From NCBI GenBank assembly GCA_963667595.2, contig CAXXWD010000001.1, positions 124,001 to 188,000 on the forward strand: DNA of 64,000 nt. The letters run 5' to 3'. Both the position numbers and the translations under genes were made by a program. Shown here one piece after another: positions 45,937 to 55,374 of this stretch. Each line of letters starts with the position of its first letter. The first letter of the stretch is position 1. The notes under the pieces were generated by a model. The model made no database searches and had not been told where the DNA came from. It was given only the letters and a program-made list of their open reading frames with translations. The DNA is from JAHJQZ01 sp963667595. Lineage in GTDB: Bacteria; Pseudomonadota; Alphaproteobacteria; Rhizobiales; Devosiaceae.

Positions 45937-47520
45937 TCACGCCTTGTAGAAATGCTCGAACTGCGGAATGCCGTCGGGCCTTAGCGCTTCGTCGACCCCG
46001 TTGCGGATAAGCGACCCGACCGGTTCGAAATTGAGGAAGATGAAGTCCCCGGATTCCTCCATCAGGTCCTGCATTTTCACATACATCGCATCGCGCTTGT
46101 CCGCGTCCATCTCGACCTGGGCCTGAGCATTGAGCGTGTCGTACTCTTCAGAGGAGAAACGCTGCCAATTCCACACGCCGACCTGATCGGTGGTGAACCA
46201 GGCGGTCGCCCAACTCGGGTCGGGCTGCATGGTGAAGGACAGAATGAAAAGCTGGACATCCTTCCAGCTGTCGCCGTCCGCCTCGATGCCGAGGCTCCAG
46301 AAAGTGCCGCTTTCATACTGGTTGATTTCGAGCGTCACCCCGACATCGGCCAAAAGCGCCTGGATGACCTGGGCCGCAGCCAGATCCTCGGCAGTCTGCT
46401 GGATGGACAGGGTCAGATTGAGCCCGCTGACACCGGCTTCGGCCAATAAAGCGCGGGCCTTGTCCGGATCGTATTGGTAAAGGTTCTTCTCGCGATGCCC
46501 GATCAGACCGGGGGCGATGATGCCGGCCGAGGGCTTGGCGGCGCCGAGAAAAGCCGCCTCGACGACGATTTCACGCGAAATGGCGTGTTGCAGGGCGCGG
46601 CGGACGCGCGGATCCTTCAAAGCCTCGTTGTCCTGATTGATGCCCAGCCAGTTGTAGTTGAGCCCGGTCGAGAAAACGAAATGGCCATCCTTGGGCGGGG
46701 TCTTCTCATAGCGCGGAATCGAGGAGATGGCGCTCTGGGCACAATCGAGATCGCCGGCCTCGAAACCGAGTTCGGCGGTCTTGTTGTCCTCGATCGGGGT
46801 CAGTTCCAGCACATCGAACATAGGCTCGAAAAGCGTGAAGTCCGGATTTCTTTCGAGCACCAGGCGGGTGCGCGGCGTCCATTCCCGGATGCGATAGGGG
46901 CCGCAGGTCACGGGCGGCTCGGTGGTGAACTTGCCCCCCGCGGCCTGAAGCGCCGCCTCGGGCAGGATCATGCCGCTCGGGGTCGGCAGGGTCGACGTGA
47001 ACAGCGGCGCAAACGGCGCCTTCAAAACGATGATGCCGGTATAGGTGCCGGTGACCTCGATATGCTCGAGTTGGGCCCAGTCGCCCTGATAGGGTGAATC
47101 GTTGGCCGGATCGGCGATCCGCTCGAAGGAGAACTTCACATCCTTGGCGGTCATTTCACCATAGCCGCCCGAATAGACGATGCCGGGGTGAAGCTCGAAG
47201 GCGATATGGGTGTCGTCGACGACCTCATAGCTCTTGAACGCCAGCGGCTTGGGCGAGAAGGCATCGGATTCGGGATCGAACTCGAAGGCCGGAACGAACA
47301 GACATGCCATGACCAGGGAATCGGAGGCCGAGGTCCAGAAGGCCGGATCGAGATTGGAAATATCGGCGTAGAGCTGGCCGCGCAGCGTGCCCCCCTCGGC
47401 ACTGGCGGCGGCAAATGCACTGTGACCGAACATGCCGGTCGCGAGGCTGGCACCAGCACCGGCGACAAGGCTCGACTGCAGGAACCGACGGCGTGAGAGA
47501 TTCTTCAAGACCCGTGTCAT
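45937..47520 (-). CDS. Peptide-binding protein, family 5, with Tat signal
   Basis: 527 residues. The N-terminus has a twin-arginine motif SRRRFLQ (9-15) followed by a mild hydrophobic stretch and an AFA-A cleavage site, so export is probably by the Tat pathway as a folded protein, not Sec; the other family 5 binders in this window have Sec signals. Body blocks: EGGTLRGQLYADISNLDPAF, VKFSFERIADPANDSPYQGD, TCGPYRIREW and a terminal DPSWATAWFTTDQVG. Start ATG 47520 has GGAG about ten bases upstream. It lies between the CocE-type hydrolase gene and the permeases in one operon. Confidence 0.84.
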   Translation of the reverse strand: MTRVLKNLSRRRFLQSSLVAGAGASLATGMFGHSAFAAASAEGGTLRGQLYADISNLDPAFWTSASDSLVMACLFVPAFEFDPESDAFSPKPLAFKSYEVVDDTHIAFELHPGIVYSGGYGEMTAKDVKFSFERIADPANDSPYQGDWAQLEHIEVTGTYTGIIVLKAPFAPLFTSTLPTPSGMILPEAALQAAGGKFTTEPPVTCGPYRIREWTPRTRLVLERNPDFTLFEPMFDVLELTPIEDNKTAELGFEAGDLDCAQSAISSIPRYEKTPPKDGHFVFSTGLNYNWLGINQDNEALKDPRVRRALQHAISREIVVEAAFLGAAKPSAGIIAPGLIGHREKNLYQYDPDKARALLAEAGVSGLNLTLSIQQTAEDLAAAQVIQALLADVGVTLEINQYESGTFWSLGIEADGDSWKDVQLFILSFTMQPDPSWATAWFTTDQVGVWNWQRFSSEEYDTLNAQAQVEMDADKRDAMYVKMQDLMEESGDFIFLNFEPVGSLIRNGVDEALRPDGIPQFEHFYKA

Positions 47521-47593
47521 CTGGTTATGTCTCCATAAGTTTTCGTTACTCCGAATATGACGCCGCCGAAGAAGTCCGGCGGGCCCCGCGTGT

Positions 47594-49591
47594 TCAGATT
47601 CGATCGATGTCGTTTCCGAAATCACGCTCAAACAAACAGTTTTCGCCTTCATAGGCGGTCAGTTTCTGCCTGACGTGGAAATGACCGGCATCCCCGGTCA
47701 TCGTGGTGGTCAGGCGGGTTTTGACCCACCAGTCGTTTCGACCCATCTGACGGGTCCAGACCATATCGACCCTGGCGCTCGCCGGATCGTTCTTCTTGAT
47801 GCTCCAGACCTCCTCGACCGAATTGGCGGTCACAAGGCCGTGGGTCAGGTCTTCTGTCAGAGGCACCTGGCCGGAAATGACGATGCGGGTTTCGCCCGTC
47901 GCCACATCGGTTTCGATGCGCTTGGATTCGGCCCCTTCGCCATGTCTTTTGACCGGCAGGGGCGGTGCGCCGTCGGGCGGGGGAAAATCGCGTTCACTGC
48001 CCTCGGTCGTCGGCCGCACGGGCAAGTCCAGCGTGCCGCCGGAAAGCGTCGCCGTCACGGGTTCGGCTTCTGGCCAGACAAAGGGCCAGTAACTTGTCGA
48101 TACGGCAATGCGCAGCCGGTGCCCTTTGGGCAGACGATAGGCGATCTGGTCAAGCGCAAAGCCGATCCGCTCGGTCTTTGAGGGCACCATGTCTTCAGGA
48201 AACTCGCGGCTGGTGCGATGCCTTAGGTTGAAGATGCCCATGGTGATGAGGGCCGAACTGCCGTCCGGCCTCAGATCGGTCAGGCGTACGACGAGATGGG
48301 CGCGCTTCGTGTCGGTCGCGACATCGAGCGTGATCCGCGGCGCGCCGACGATATCGGTCGTTTCCGCCATCTCCTTACTGTCGAAACAGGCCGAAAGCGC
48401 ATCATCGCCGCGCTGGTCGTCGGGCAATTCGCCGGGACCGAAGCCGAAGGGGAAATATTCGCCCGTCGCCATGCCGCAACCCGTCGAGGGGAAGGCCTTG
48501 ACGACAAAGGGCGTTTCCGGAGCCTCGCCGAGTGTATTCGGGCCCAGTGCCAGTTTGCGCGTCGCGATGCCGGGGGCCGGCCAGACCGGCTCGGTGATCC
48601 AGCGGCCCGGACGCATTTCATAGCTGACCTCGGGCGCAACGCTGTCCATCAGCCAGCAGGTATAGGCCGGATCGTTTTCGACACTGGTCGGCAGATCCTT
48701 GAGCCAGTGGTCCCACCACCTCAGCGCTTCGTGCAAAAAGCCGATCCGGGGACCGGGCACGGCCATATGCGGGTATTTGTGGTTCCACGGGCCGACGAGC
48801 GCCTTGACCGGACTCTTGAGGTTGGCGGCCAGATGCGCCGGTGTGTTGCGGTAGCCGTCATGCCAACCACCGATGGTCAGGACGGCCGCCTTGATGGCCG
48901 CATAGTTTTCGCAGACCGACCCGTGTTTCCAATAGGCGTCGCGATGCTGATGACCAAGCCAGATCGGGGCGAGATCGGGCATGTTTTTCAGTCGGTCAAG
49001 CCAGATGTCGCGCCATTTGTCGCCGACCAGTGCCGGATCGGGCGGCGTCGAAAACCAGGATGTCGCCGTCGCTACCCAGCCGATATTCTCGCCGAGCATA
49101 ACGCCGCCCTTGTAATGGATGTCGTCGGCATACCGATCGGTCGTCGAGCCAATCGTGATCACCGCCTTGAGCGGTTCGGGAGCGAGCGCGGCGACCTGCA
49201 GGCTGTTGAAGCCCCCCCAGGATATCCCCATCATGCCGACCCGGCCCGTGCACCAGGGCTGTGCCGCGATCCAGTTGATGGTATCGACCGCGTCGCGCAT
49301 TTCGGTCGGCGAATACTCGTCGTCGAACAATCCCTCGGATTCGCCGCAGCCGCGCATGTCGACGCGGATCGCGGCATAGCCGTGCTCGGCGAAATAAGGG
49401 TGGGTAATCTGATCGCGCGCCGCGGTGCCGTCGCGCTTGCGGTAAGGCAGGAATTCGAGAATGGCCGGAACCGGATGCGCCTCGGCATCCTCTGGCATCC
49501 ATACACGTGCTGACAGTCTTGTTCCGTCGGGAAGGGTAATCCCCATGTCCGGATTTTCGACGATTGCGACTTTTTGCTCTTTATCCTGCAA
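47594..49591 (-). CDS. CocE/NonD-type X-Pro dipeptidyl-peptidase-like serine hydrolase
   Basis: 665 residues, no signal peptide. The catalytic domain begins GITLPDGTRLSARVWMPEDA and has the nucleophile S124 in MGISWGG; a C-terminal jelly-roll (about 400-665) is the X-Pro dipeptidyl-peptidase/CocE beta-sandwich. Relatives cleave X-Pro dipeptides, cocaine or beta-lactam esters; next to a peptide importer and an S9 peptidase, a peptidase role is most likely. The best start is TTG 49591; the first ATG (49546) would cut into the conserved N-terminus. First gene of the operon, divergent from the XRE regulator. Confidence 0.82.
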   Translation of the reverse strand: MQDKEQKVAIVENPDMGITLPDGTRLSARVWMPEDAEAHPVPAILEFLPYRKRDGTAARDQITHPYFAEHGYAAIRVDMRGCGESEGLFDDEYSPTEMRDAVDTINWIAAQPWCTGRVGMMGISWGGFNSLQVAALAPEPLKAVITIGSTTDRYADDIHYKGGVMLGENIGWVATATSWFSTPPDPALVGDKWRDIWLDRLKNMPDLAPIWLGHQHRDAYWKHGSVCENYAAIKAAVLTIGGWHDGYRNTPAHLAANLKSPVKALVGPWNHKYPHMAVPGPRIGFLHEALRWWDHWLKDLPTSVENDPAYTCWLMDSVAPEVSYEMRPGRWITEPVWPAPGIATRKLALGPNTLGEAPETPFVVKAFPSTGCGMATGEYFPFGFGPGELPDDQRGDDALSACFDSKEMAETTDIVGAPRITLDVATDTKRAHLVVRLTDLRPDGSSALITMGIFNLRHRTSREFPEDMVPSKTERIGFALDQIAYRLPKGHRLRIAVSTSYWPFVWPEAEPVTATLSGGTLDLPVRPTTEGSERDFPPPDGAPPLPVKRHGEGAESKRIETDVATGETRIVISGQVPLTEDLTHGLVTANSVEEVWSIKKNDPASARVDMVWTRQMGRNDWWVKTRLTTTMTGDAGHFHVRQKLTAYEGENCLFERDFGNDIDRI

Positions 49592-49881
49592 CGAACGCTC
49601 TTGATCTTGTTGTTGCCGCCCCGAAAGGTTCGGATCGGTGCCAAAAATGCGCTAAACGCAATGTCCGCATCGGTGCGTCCAAAGGGTGGACGGCACATGC
49701 AAAAGCCCGGCAAGACGAGCTGCGGACAAAACGGGCATCGAAGACCGGCGGTGTCGGCTCCGGGGGCCCAATAATGGCGTGAGACCTCTGTATGGGCGAT
49801 AAAGCCCGGTTTGCCAATTGTGCGGCTTTACGCTAGTTTTCGCCAGATTATCCTAATGCGCGCAAAACAGGACAAAATCCG

Positions 49882-50706
49882 ATGCAGAGTTCCCTGTCCG
49901 ATGCCGAAAAAATGGCAAAAAACCTTCGGGAATTATGCAGTCAGCAGCCGTCCGTCTCCCGTATCTGTCGCGAAATCGGGCTCAACCGGCAACAGTTCGA
50001 CCGCTATCTGAAGGGGCGCACCATGCCGTCCGCATACAATATGCGGCGTATCTGCACCTATTTCGGCATCGGCGAGGAGGATCTTTTGGGCGAGCCCAGA
50101 CGGCTCAGGCGGCGGCTGGAACCGCTTTATACGCGTGAGTCGGCGCTCGAACAGGCGCTCAGTCCCGAACCGGGCGAGATTGCGCTTTTGAGCAATTACG
50201 CCGGTCTTTATTTCTATTTCTTCCTGTCGCCCAACTGGCCGGGCCAGGTGCAATGTGGATTGATGACGATCGCCACCGACGAGAAAGAGGCACGCACACG
50301 CTATCTCGGTCGCGTCTGGGATCCCGATTTCCGAAAGATCATCCGTTCGCGCTTCATCGGACGCATCGTGCTGCGTGGCGACCGGTTGTTCATCCTCGAA
50401 CACTCCTCACCCCACGCCGACAGCTTGGGGCAGACCATCCTTTATGCCGCCCACCAGCACCAGTCGAACTACATCACCGGCATGTGCTTCGGCATCGACT
50501 GGCAACCGCAGCGCGCGCCGTTCGCCTCGCCCGTCATCATGAAACGCCTGAGCAACACGGTTTCGCTACGCGAATCGGTGCGTGCCTGCGGTCTTTACGA
50601 TCCGGACAGCCGCCTGCTCGATCCGATCGTACGCAACGCCTTTTCCGGCATCGACGCCCCCTTCCTTTATGCACCGGACAGAGGCCGCAGCGACAGGGCC
50701 GGCTGA
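49882..50706 (+). CDS. XRE-family regulator with large C-terminal domain, divergent from the peptide operon
   Basis: 274 residues. Residues about 10-65 are a Cro/CI-type helix-turn-helix: LRELCSQQPSVSRICREIGL, then NRQQFDRYLKGRTMP. The remaining roughly 200 residues are an unassigned domain with LSNYAGLYFYFFLSPNWPGQ and IGRIVLRGDRLFILEHSS, seemingly a beta-barrel-like sensor, with no peptidase or metal motif seen. It stands 290 bp from the divergent seven-gene peptide operon. That gap contains GGATAATCT-like and AGGACAAAAT sequences close to the start codon which may be its sites. Control of the peptide operon is inferred from position. Confidence 0.78.
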   Translation: MQSSLSDAEKMAKNLRELCSQQPSVSRICREIGLNRQQFDRYLKGRTMPSAYNMRRICTYFGIGEEDLLGEPRRLRRRLEPLYTRESALEQALSPEPGEIALLSNYAGLYFYFFLSPNWPGQVQCGLMTIATDEKEARTRYLGRVWDPDFRKIIRSRFIGRIVLRGDRLFILEHSSPHADSLGQTILYAAHQHQSNYITGMCFGIDWQPQRAPFASPVIMKRLSNTVSLRESVRACGLYDPDSRLLDPIVRNAFSGIDAPFLYAPDRGRSDRAG

Positions 50707-50776
50707 CAAAACAACACCATCCCGCACACGGAAAAAACACTTGATCTTGACGCCCTGAAACCCGCCGGCCTTCGGC

Positions 50777-50805
50777 TTGACTCCGGACAACGGTTTTTCT
50801 ATAGA
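50777..50805 (+). promoter_or_regulatory. Near-consensus sigma-70-type promoter of the LacI operon
   Basis: -35 TTGACT (50777-50782), a 17-bp spacer, -10 TATAGA (50800-50805). The operators begin at the next base. This is the clearest promoter in the window. Confidence 0.75.
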
Positions 50806-50833
50806 TGACATCGATGTCATGACATCGATGTCA
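50806..50833. promoter_or_regulatory. Two abutting 14-bp LacI-type operators
   Basis: TGACATCGATGTCA occurs twice head to tail, at 50806-50819 and 50820-50833, each perfectly symmetrical with a central CG. They cover the expected transcription start and +1 to about +22, so bound repressor blocks the promoter. The first downstream gene encodes a LacI-family protein, so autorepression and control of the whole operon are likely. Confidence 0.8.
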
Positions 50834-50893
50834 GTCCGCAAACGGACGACGGATGTCATGTGACTGGCGCGCTGGTGCCAAAAGGGGGATGGC

Positions 50894-51982
50894 TTGGCGA
50901 CGATCTACGATGTCGCACGGGAAGCGGGCGTTTCGCCCAAAACCGTATCGCGGGTTCTGAACGACGATGCGCCGGTGAATCAGGCGACGCGTGCCCGCGT
51001 CGAGGCCGCCATTTCCAAACTCGATTTCGTCCGCTCCCATGCCGCCCGGACCATGCGCTCGCAGCGATCCGGGCTGATCGGCATCATCACAGGCGCCATT
51101 TCGACGTCGCCGGGCGCGGACGAGCCCGCCGGCCTGCCGGACATCAAGATCGTGCAGGGCGCACAACGCATCTTCGCCCAGGAAAACCTGACAACCCTGA
51201 TTTCGGACACGGGTGGTCGGCTCGACTGCGTGCCAGACCTGGTCCAGACCCTTTTGGAGCATCGCGTCGAGGGCCTGCTCTATGTCGCGGACCATCACCA
51301 GAAGGTCGCTTTTCCCAAAAGCGCCGCCCGCAACCGGCTTGTGCTCGTCAACTGCTATGACGACGACGGCACGCCGGCCATTCTGCCGGATGACGAGAAC
51401 GGCCAGTACAACCTGGCCAAGGGGCTGATCGCGCGGGGACATACGCGCATAGGCTTTCTGACCCTGCCGGAGTTGCAGACGGCCCAGCCCCTGCGCCTGG
51501 CCGGGCACAAGAAGGCCCTGGCCGAAGCCGGCATCCCCTATGACCCGGCTTTGGTCATTCCGGCGGCGCTCATCGATCCGCTGCACGAATACGACCTGTT
51601 GTGGGATTCACTGGAACGGCTTTTGACGCTCGACGAGCCGCCGAGCGTTATCTGCTGCGCCAACGACAAGATGGCCATGCGCGTTTATGGCCTGTTGCGC
51701 GAGCGCGGGCTGCGTATCCCCGAACAGATATCGATCGTCGGCTATGACAATTATCGCATCATCGCCGAACATCTTCACCCCGGATTATCGACCGCGATCC
51801 TGCCCTACGAAGCCATGGGGGCACGCGCTGCCCTGCGGCTCCTGCGCATGATGCGAGGTCAAACCGAACCCAACGAGGCCAGCAAGGAGCTGGTTTCGGG
51901 ACCGCCGGTCTGGCGGGACTCTGTTCTCGCCAGATCTTCTTCGATCGTGAAATTCAAATCCAATGGGAGGAAACTGACGTGA
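50894..51982 (+). CDS. LacI-family transcriptional repressor
   Basis: 362 residues. The N-terminal HTH plus hinge helix is complete (TIYDVAREAGVSPKTVSRVL, then RTMRSQRSGLIGII). The periplasmic-binding-protein-like core (about 62-340) has ISDTGGRLDCVPDL, DDENGQYNLAKGLIARGHTR and VICCANDKMAMRVYGLLRER. The start is TTG 50894; the alternative ATG 50890 is in another frame. Its stop overlaps the GTG of the binding-protein gene (51979), so regulator and importer are co-transcribed behind the double operator. Inducer unknown; the operon's glycosidase suggests a fructosyl or similar oligosaccharide. Confidence 0.88.
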   Translation: MATIYDVAREAGVSPKTVSRVLNDDAPVNQATRARVEAAISKLDFVRSHAARTMRSQRSGLIGIITGAISTSPGADEPAGLPDIKIVQGAQRIFAQENLTTLISDTGGRLDCVPDLVQTLLEHRVEGLLYVADHHQKVAFPKSAARNRLVLVNCYDDDGTPAILPDDENGQYNLAKGLIARGHTRIGFLTLPELQTAQPLRLAGHKKALAEAGIPYDPALVIPAALIDPLHEYDLLWDSLERLLTLDEPPSVICCANDKMAMRVYGLLRERGLRIPEQISIVGYDNYRIIAEHLHPGLSTAILPYEAMGARAALRLLRMMRGQTEPNEASKELVSGPPVWRDSVLARSSSIVKFKSNGRKLT

Positions 51983-53238
51983 AAAAGACAATACTTTTCG
52001 CAGGCGCATTGCTGGTCGGAACGGCCCTTTCGGGCGGAGCGTTCGCGGCAACCGAACTCAGCATGTGGTACCACGGTGCCGGCAACCCCGAGGAAAGCGC
52101 CGTCATCCACCAGATCATCGACGACTTCAACGCCAGCCAGCCGGACTGGAAGGTGGTCATCGAAAGCTTCCCGCAGGACAGCTACAACGATTCCGTCGTC
52201 GCGGCGGCCCTGGCCGGCAACCTGCCCGACATTCTGGACACCGACGGTCCGAACATGCCGAACTGGGCCTGGTCGGGCTATATGCAGCCGCTCGACATCT
52301 CCGAAGACGTGGTTGCCAACTTCCTGCCCGGCACCAAGGGCATCTGGGACGGCAAGCTCTATTCGATCGGCCTGTGGGATGCGGCCGTGGCGCTTTTTGC
52401 CCGCAAATCGACGCTCGACGAGCTTGGTCTCAGGGTGCCCACTCTCGACAATCCCTGGTCGGGCGATGAGTTCATGGCGGCGCTCGATGCCGCCAAGGCA
52501 ACGGGCAAGTACAAGTATCCGCTCGAAATGGGAACCTACGACCAGGGCGAGTGGTATCCCTATGCCTTCTCACCCTTCCTGCAGTCGTTCGGCGGCGACA
52601 TCGTCGACCGTTCGACCTACATGAGCGCCGACGGCGTTCTCAATGGCGACGCGGCGTTGGCGTTCGGCGCCTGGTGGCAGTCTCTGTTTACCGGCGGCTA
52701 CACGCCCGGTACGTCCGAGAGCCCGGCCGACCAGACCAACGGCTTCATCGACGGCGATTACGCCTTCCAGTGGATGGGCAACTGGCGCGCCGTGGCGACG
52801 CTCGACGCGGTGGATGACGTCCTCTTCCTGCCGGCCCCCGATTTCGGCCATGGCGGCGTCATCGGTGCCGGTTCTTGGCAGTTCGGCGTTTCGGCAACGT
52901 CTCAGCATCCGGACGGCGCCTCCGCCTTCATCGAGTTCGCCCTGCAGGACAAGTACCTGGCGGCCTTCACCAACGTGCTCGGGCTGATCCCGGCAACGTC
53001 GACAGCGGCCGAAATGACCGAGAACTACAAGACCGGCGGTCCGCTGTCGGTGTTCTTCGATCTCAGTGAGAAGCAGGCGCTGGTGCGCCCGGTGACCCCG
53101 GGCTACGTTGTCCAGGCCAAGATTTTCACCAAGGCGCTGGCCGATATCTCCAACGGTGCCGACGTCGCCGATACGCTTGATGCCGCGGTCGACGAGATCG
53201 ACGCCGACATCGAAAAGAACGGTGGTTACGGGCACTGA
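51979..53238 (+). CDS. Sugar-binding periplasmic protein, extracellular solute-binding family 1
   Basis: 419 residues, GTG start with GGGAGG upstream. Signal peptide KKTILFAGALLVGTALSGGA cleaved near FAAT; mature start ELSMWYHGAGNPEESAVIHQ. Blocks typical of family 1: LPDILDTDGPNMPNWAWSGY, and the late QFGVSATSQHPDGASAFIEF. Encoded between the LacI repressor and the two permeases. A hairpin after its stop probably sets higher expression than the membrane subunits. No tight hint to the sugar apart from the hydrolase gene downstream. Confidence 0.87.
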   Translation: MKKTILFAGALLVGTALSGGAFAATELSMWYHGAGNPEESAVIHQIIDDFNASQPDWKVVIESFPQDSYNDSVVAAALAGNLPDILDTDGPNMPNWAWSGYMQPLDISEDVVANFLPGTKGIWDGKLYSIGLWDAAVALFARKSTLDELGLRVPTLDNPWSGDEFMAALDAAKATGKYKYPLEMGTYDQGEWYPYAFSPFLQSFGGDIVDRSTYMSADGVLNGDAALAFGAWWQSLFTGGYTPGTSESPADQTNGFIDGDYAFQWMGNWRAVATLDAVDDVLFLPAPDFGHGGVIGAGSWQFGVSATSQHPDGASAFIEFALQDKYLAAFTNVLGLIPATSTAAEMTENYKTGGPLSVFFDLSEKQALVRPVTPGYVVQAKIFTKALADISNGADVADTLDAAVDEIDADIEKNGGYGH

Positions 53239-53255
53239 CCTTTGAAGCCGCTCCG

Positions 53256-53281
53256 TGCCCCGGACCTTCGCGTCCGGGGCA
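53256..53281 (+). terminator. Intra-operon hairpin after the sugar-binding gene
   Basis: Perfect 10-bp arms TGCCCCGGAC (53256-53265) and GTCCGGGGCA (53272-53281), 6-nt loop, no long T-tract. 17 bp past the stop and 137 bp before the permease gene; likely a message stabiliser or attenuator. Confidence 0.55.
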
Positions 53282-53418
53282 TGGGACGATTTTCGCAACG
53301 TTCGGCGTGTCTTTCGCCGCGCCGAACGCCCCGGAAGTCTCGACTTGATTGTATTTCAGGCGGTGAGCCAGCCTCGGCTTGACGCCAAAGGCCAAACGAA
53401 CCGTAGCGGAGTCATGCG

Positions 53419-54489
53419 ATGGCCAGCAAACTCACACGATCGAACGCTGCTGGCTGGGCTTTCGCGTTGCCGGGCTTTGCCCTCATCGCGATGTTCATCA
53501 TCTTGCCGTTCTTCTTCGGATTCTGGTTTTCGCTGACCAACCAACGGTTGATCTCGCCGAACCCCACCGCCTTTATCGGACTAGAGAACTACGAAAACCT
53601 GCTCGGCATGGGCGTGATCACGCTCGAACCGGAGCGCGACGCAGACGGACAGATCCTGCGCGACGACAAGGGCGACATCGTCTATCCGCGCGTTCGCACC
53701 ATCACTCGCAGCGCCGATTTCCCGCAATACAAGGGCATGCGCGAATTGCTGCGCTGGTCCTGGGGCGACAACGCGACGGTCGTCGTCGCCAAGGACGTGG
53801 TGTTCGTCAAGGCGCTGCTGATCACCCTCACCTTCGCCATATGCATCGTGCCGCTGCAAGGCGGAGGCGCCCTGGTTCTGGCGTTGTTGATCAATCAAAA
53901 GCTCAAAGGTATCAACGCCTTCCGCACGATCTATTTCATGCCGGTGGTCATCTCGATCGTGGTCATCTCGCTGCTCTGGCGCTTCATCTATGACGGCTCC
54001 GACGGCTTGCTGAACAATATCCTCGCCTCGCTCAGTTTCGGCCTGTTCCAGCCGATCGACTGGCTCGGACGCACCGATACCGCGCTTGGTTCGATCATCT
54101 TCATGTCAGCCTGGCAGGGGATGGGATTTCACATGGTAATCTGGCTTTCGGGCCTGCAGACCATTCCGCCGACGCTTTACGAAGTGGCGGCGATCGAAGG
54201 CTCATCCAGCTGGCAGACCTTCCGCTATGTCACCTGGCCCGGCCTGCGCAACACGGCGATCCTGGTGCTGATCGTCATTACCATGCAGGCCTTCGCCCTG
54301 TTCTCGCAGATCGATGTCATGACCAAGGGCGGGCCGCTCGATTCGACCCAAACCCTGGTCTTCCAGGCAGTCGAGCGCGGCTACGGCAAGCAGGATATTT
54401 CCGGCGGTTCGGCGATCTCGGTCATCCTGTTCTTCATCGTGCTCGCAATCTCGCTCACCCAGCGTTACCTGACGAGGGACAAGGACTGA
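53419..54489 (+). CDS. Sugar ABC transporter permease, MalF type
   Basis: 356 residues. First helix at about 12-35 (WAFALPGFALIAMFIILPFF). A periplasmic/charged segment of about 70 residues (LEPERDADGQILRDDKGDIV) follows before helix 2, larger than in most MalF relatives without being the full E. coli P2 loop. Coupling loop LYEVAAIEGSSSWQTFRYVT and late IDVMTKGGPLDSTQT are standard. ATG 53419; stop overlaps the MalG-type ATG (TGATG). Confidence 0.87.
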   Translation: MASKLTRSNAAGWAFALPGFALIAMFIILPFFFGFWFSLTNQRLISPNPTAFIGLENYENLLGMGVITLEPERDADGQILRDDKGDIVYPRVRTITRSADFPQYKGMRELLRWSWGDNATVVVAKDVVFVKALLITLTFAICIVPLQGGGALVLALLINQKLKGINAFRTIYFMPVVISIVVISLLWRFIYDGSDGLLNNILASLSFGLFQPIDWLGRTDTALGSIIFMSAWQGMGFHMVIWLSGLQTIPPTLYEVAAIEGSSSWQTFRYVTWPGLRNTAILVLIVITMQAFALFSQIDVMTKGGPLDSTQTLVFQAVERGYGKQDISGGSAISVILFFIVLAISLTQRYLTRDKD

Positions 54490-55370
54490 TGGCACAGATT
54501 TCTCCGCAAAATCACGGGATCCAGCTTTTCACCCGCTATCTCGTGCTTGCGCTGGTGGCGGCGGTGTTTCTCTTCCCGCTCATCTTCATGGTGGTGTCCT
54601 CGTTCAAGCCCGATGCGCAGCTTCTGGCCGACACCAGCAGTTTCCGCGCCTTCCTGCCGGTCGGCGACGTCAGTCTCGACAATTACATCGCCGCCTTCGA
54701 GCGCGCACCGATCGGCCGGTTCATGCTGAACTCGGTGACGATCACCGTAGTGACGGTTTCCTTGTCGATCGTCATCTGCTCGCTGGCCGCCTTTGCCTTC
54801 GTCTATCTGGAATGGAGTGGGCGCAATCTCTTGTTGTCGATCGTTCTTGCGACGCTGATCATTCCGTTCGAGACCATTGCCGTACCGCTTCTGCTGATGG
54901 TGTCGCGCCTGCCCTGGCTCGGCATGGAGGGCATCGAATGGGGCTGGCTCAACACCTACCAGGTGCAGATCGTCCCCTGGATCGTCGACGCGCTGACGAT
55001 TTTCCTGTTCGTGCAGTATTTCAAGGATCTGCCGCGTGAACTGGTCGAGGCGGCACGGGTCGAGGGCGCAAGCTGGCTTCAGGTCTATTACCGGGTCGTC
55101 ATGCCCCTGTCCGGACCCATCCTCGCCACGGCGGCGATCCTCAAGTCCCTCAAGATGTACAACGAACAATATCTGTGGCCCAAGATCGTGGTACAGGACG
55201 AGGCGCACCGCCCGATCATGGTGGGCCTGGGCTATTTCTTCCAGCTCGACGTCGCCTGGGGTGAGCTGATGGCCTATCTCACGCTGATTTCCGTGCCCGT
55301 CCTCGTCTTCTACCTCTTCATGCAACGCGCGTTCATCGCTTCGATCGCCTCGACCGGCGTCAAGGGATAA
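54489..55370 (+). CDS. Sugar ABC transporter permease, MalG type
   Basis: 293 residues, six helices. Blocks: VFLFPLIFMVVSSFKPDAQL, the coupling loop LPRELVEAARVEGASWLQVY, and the usual end FYLFMQRAFIASIASTGVKG. Starts in the stop codon region of the MalF-type gene and ends 4 bp before the hydrolase gene, so the two permeases and the enzyme are one transcription and probably translation unit. Confidence 0.88.
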   Translation: MAQISPQNHGIQLFTRYLVLALVAAVFLFPLIFMVVSSFKPDAQLLADTSSFRAFLPVGDVSLDNYIAAFERAPIGRFMLNSVTITVVTVSLSIVICSLAAFAFVYLEWSGRNLLLSIVLATLIIPFETIAVPLLLMVSRLPWLGMEGIEWGWLNTYQVQIVPWIVDALTIFLFVQYFKDLPRELVEAARVEGASWLQVYYRVVMPLSGPILATAAILKSLKMYNEQYLWPKIVVQDEAHRPIMVGLGYFFQLDVAWGELMAYLTLISVPVLVFYLFMQRAFIASIASTGVKG

Positions 55371-55374
55371 GTCA

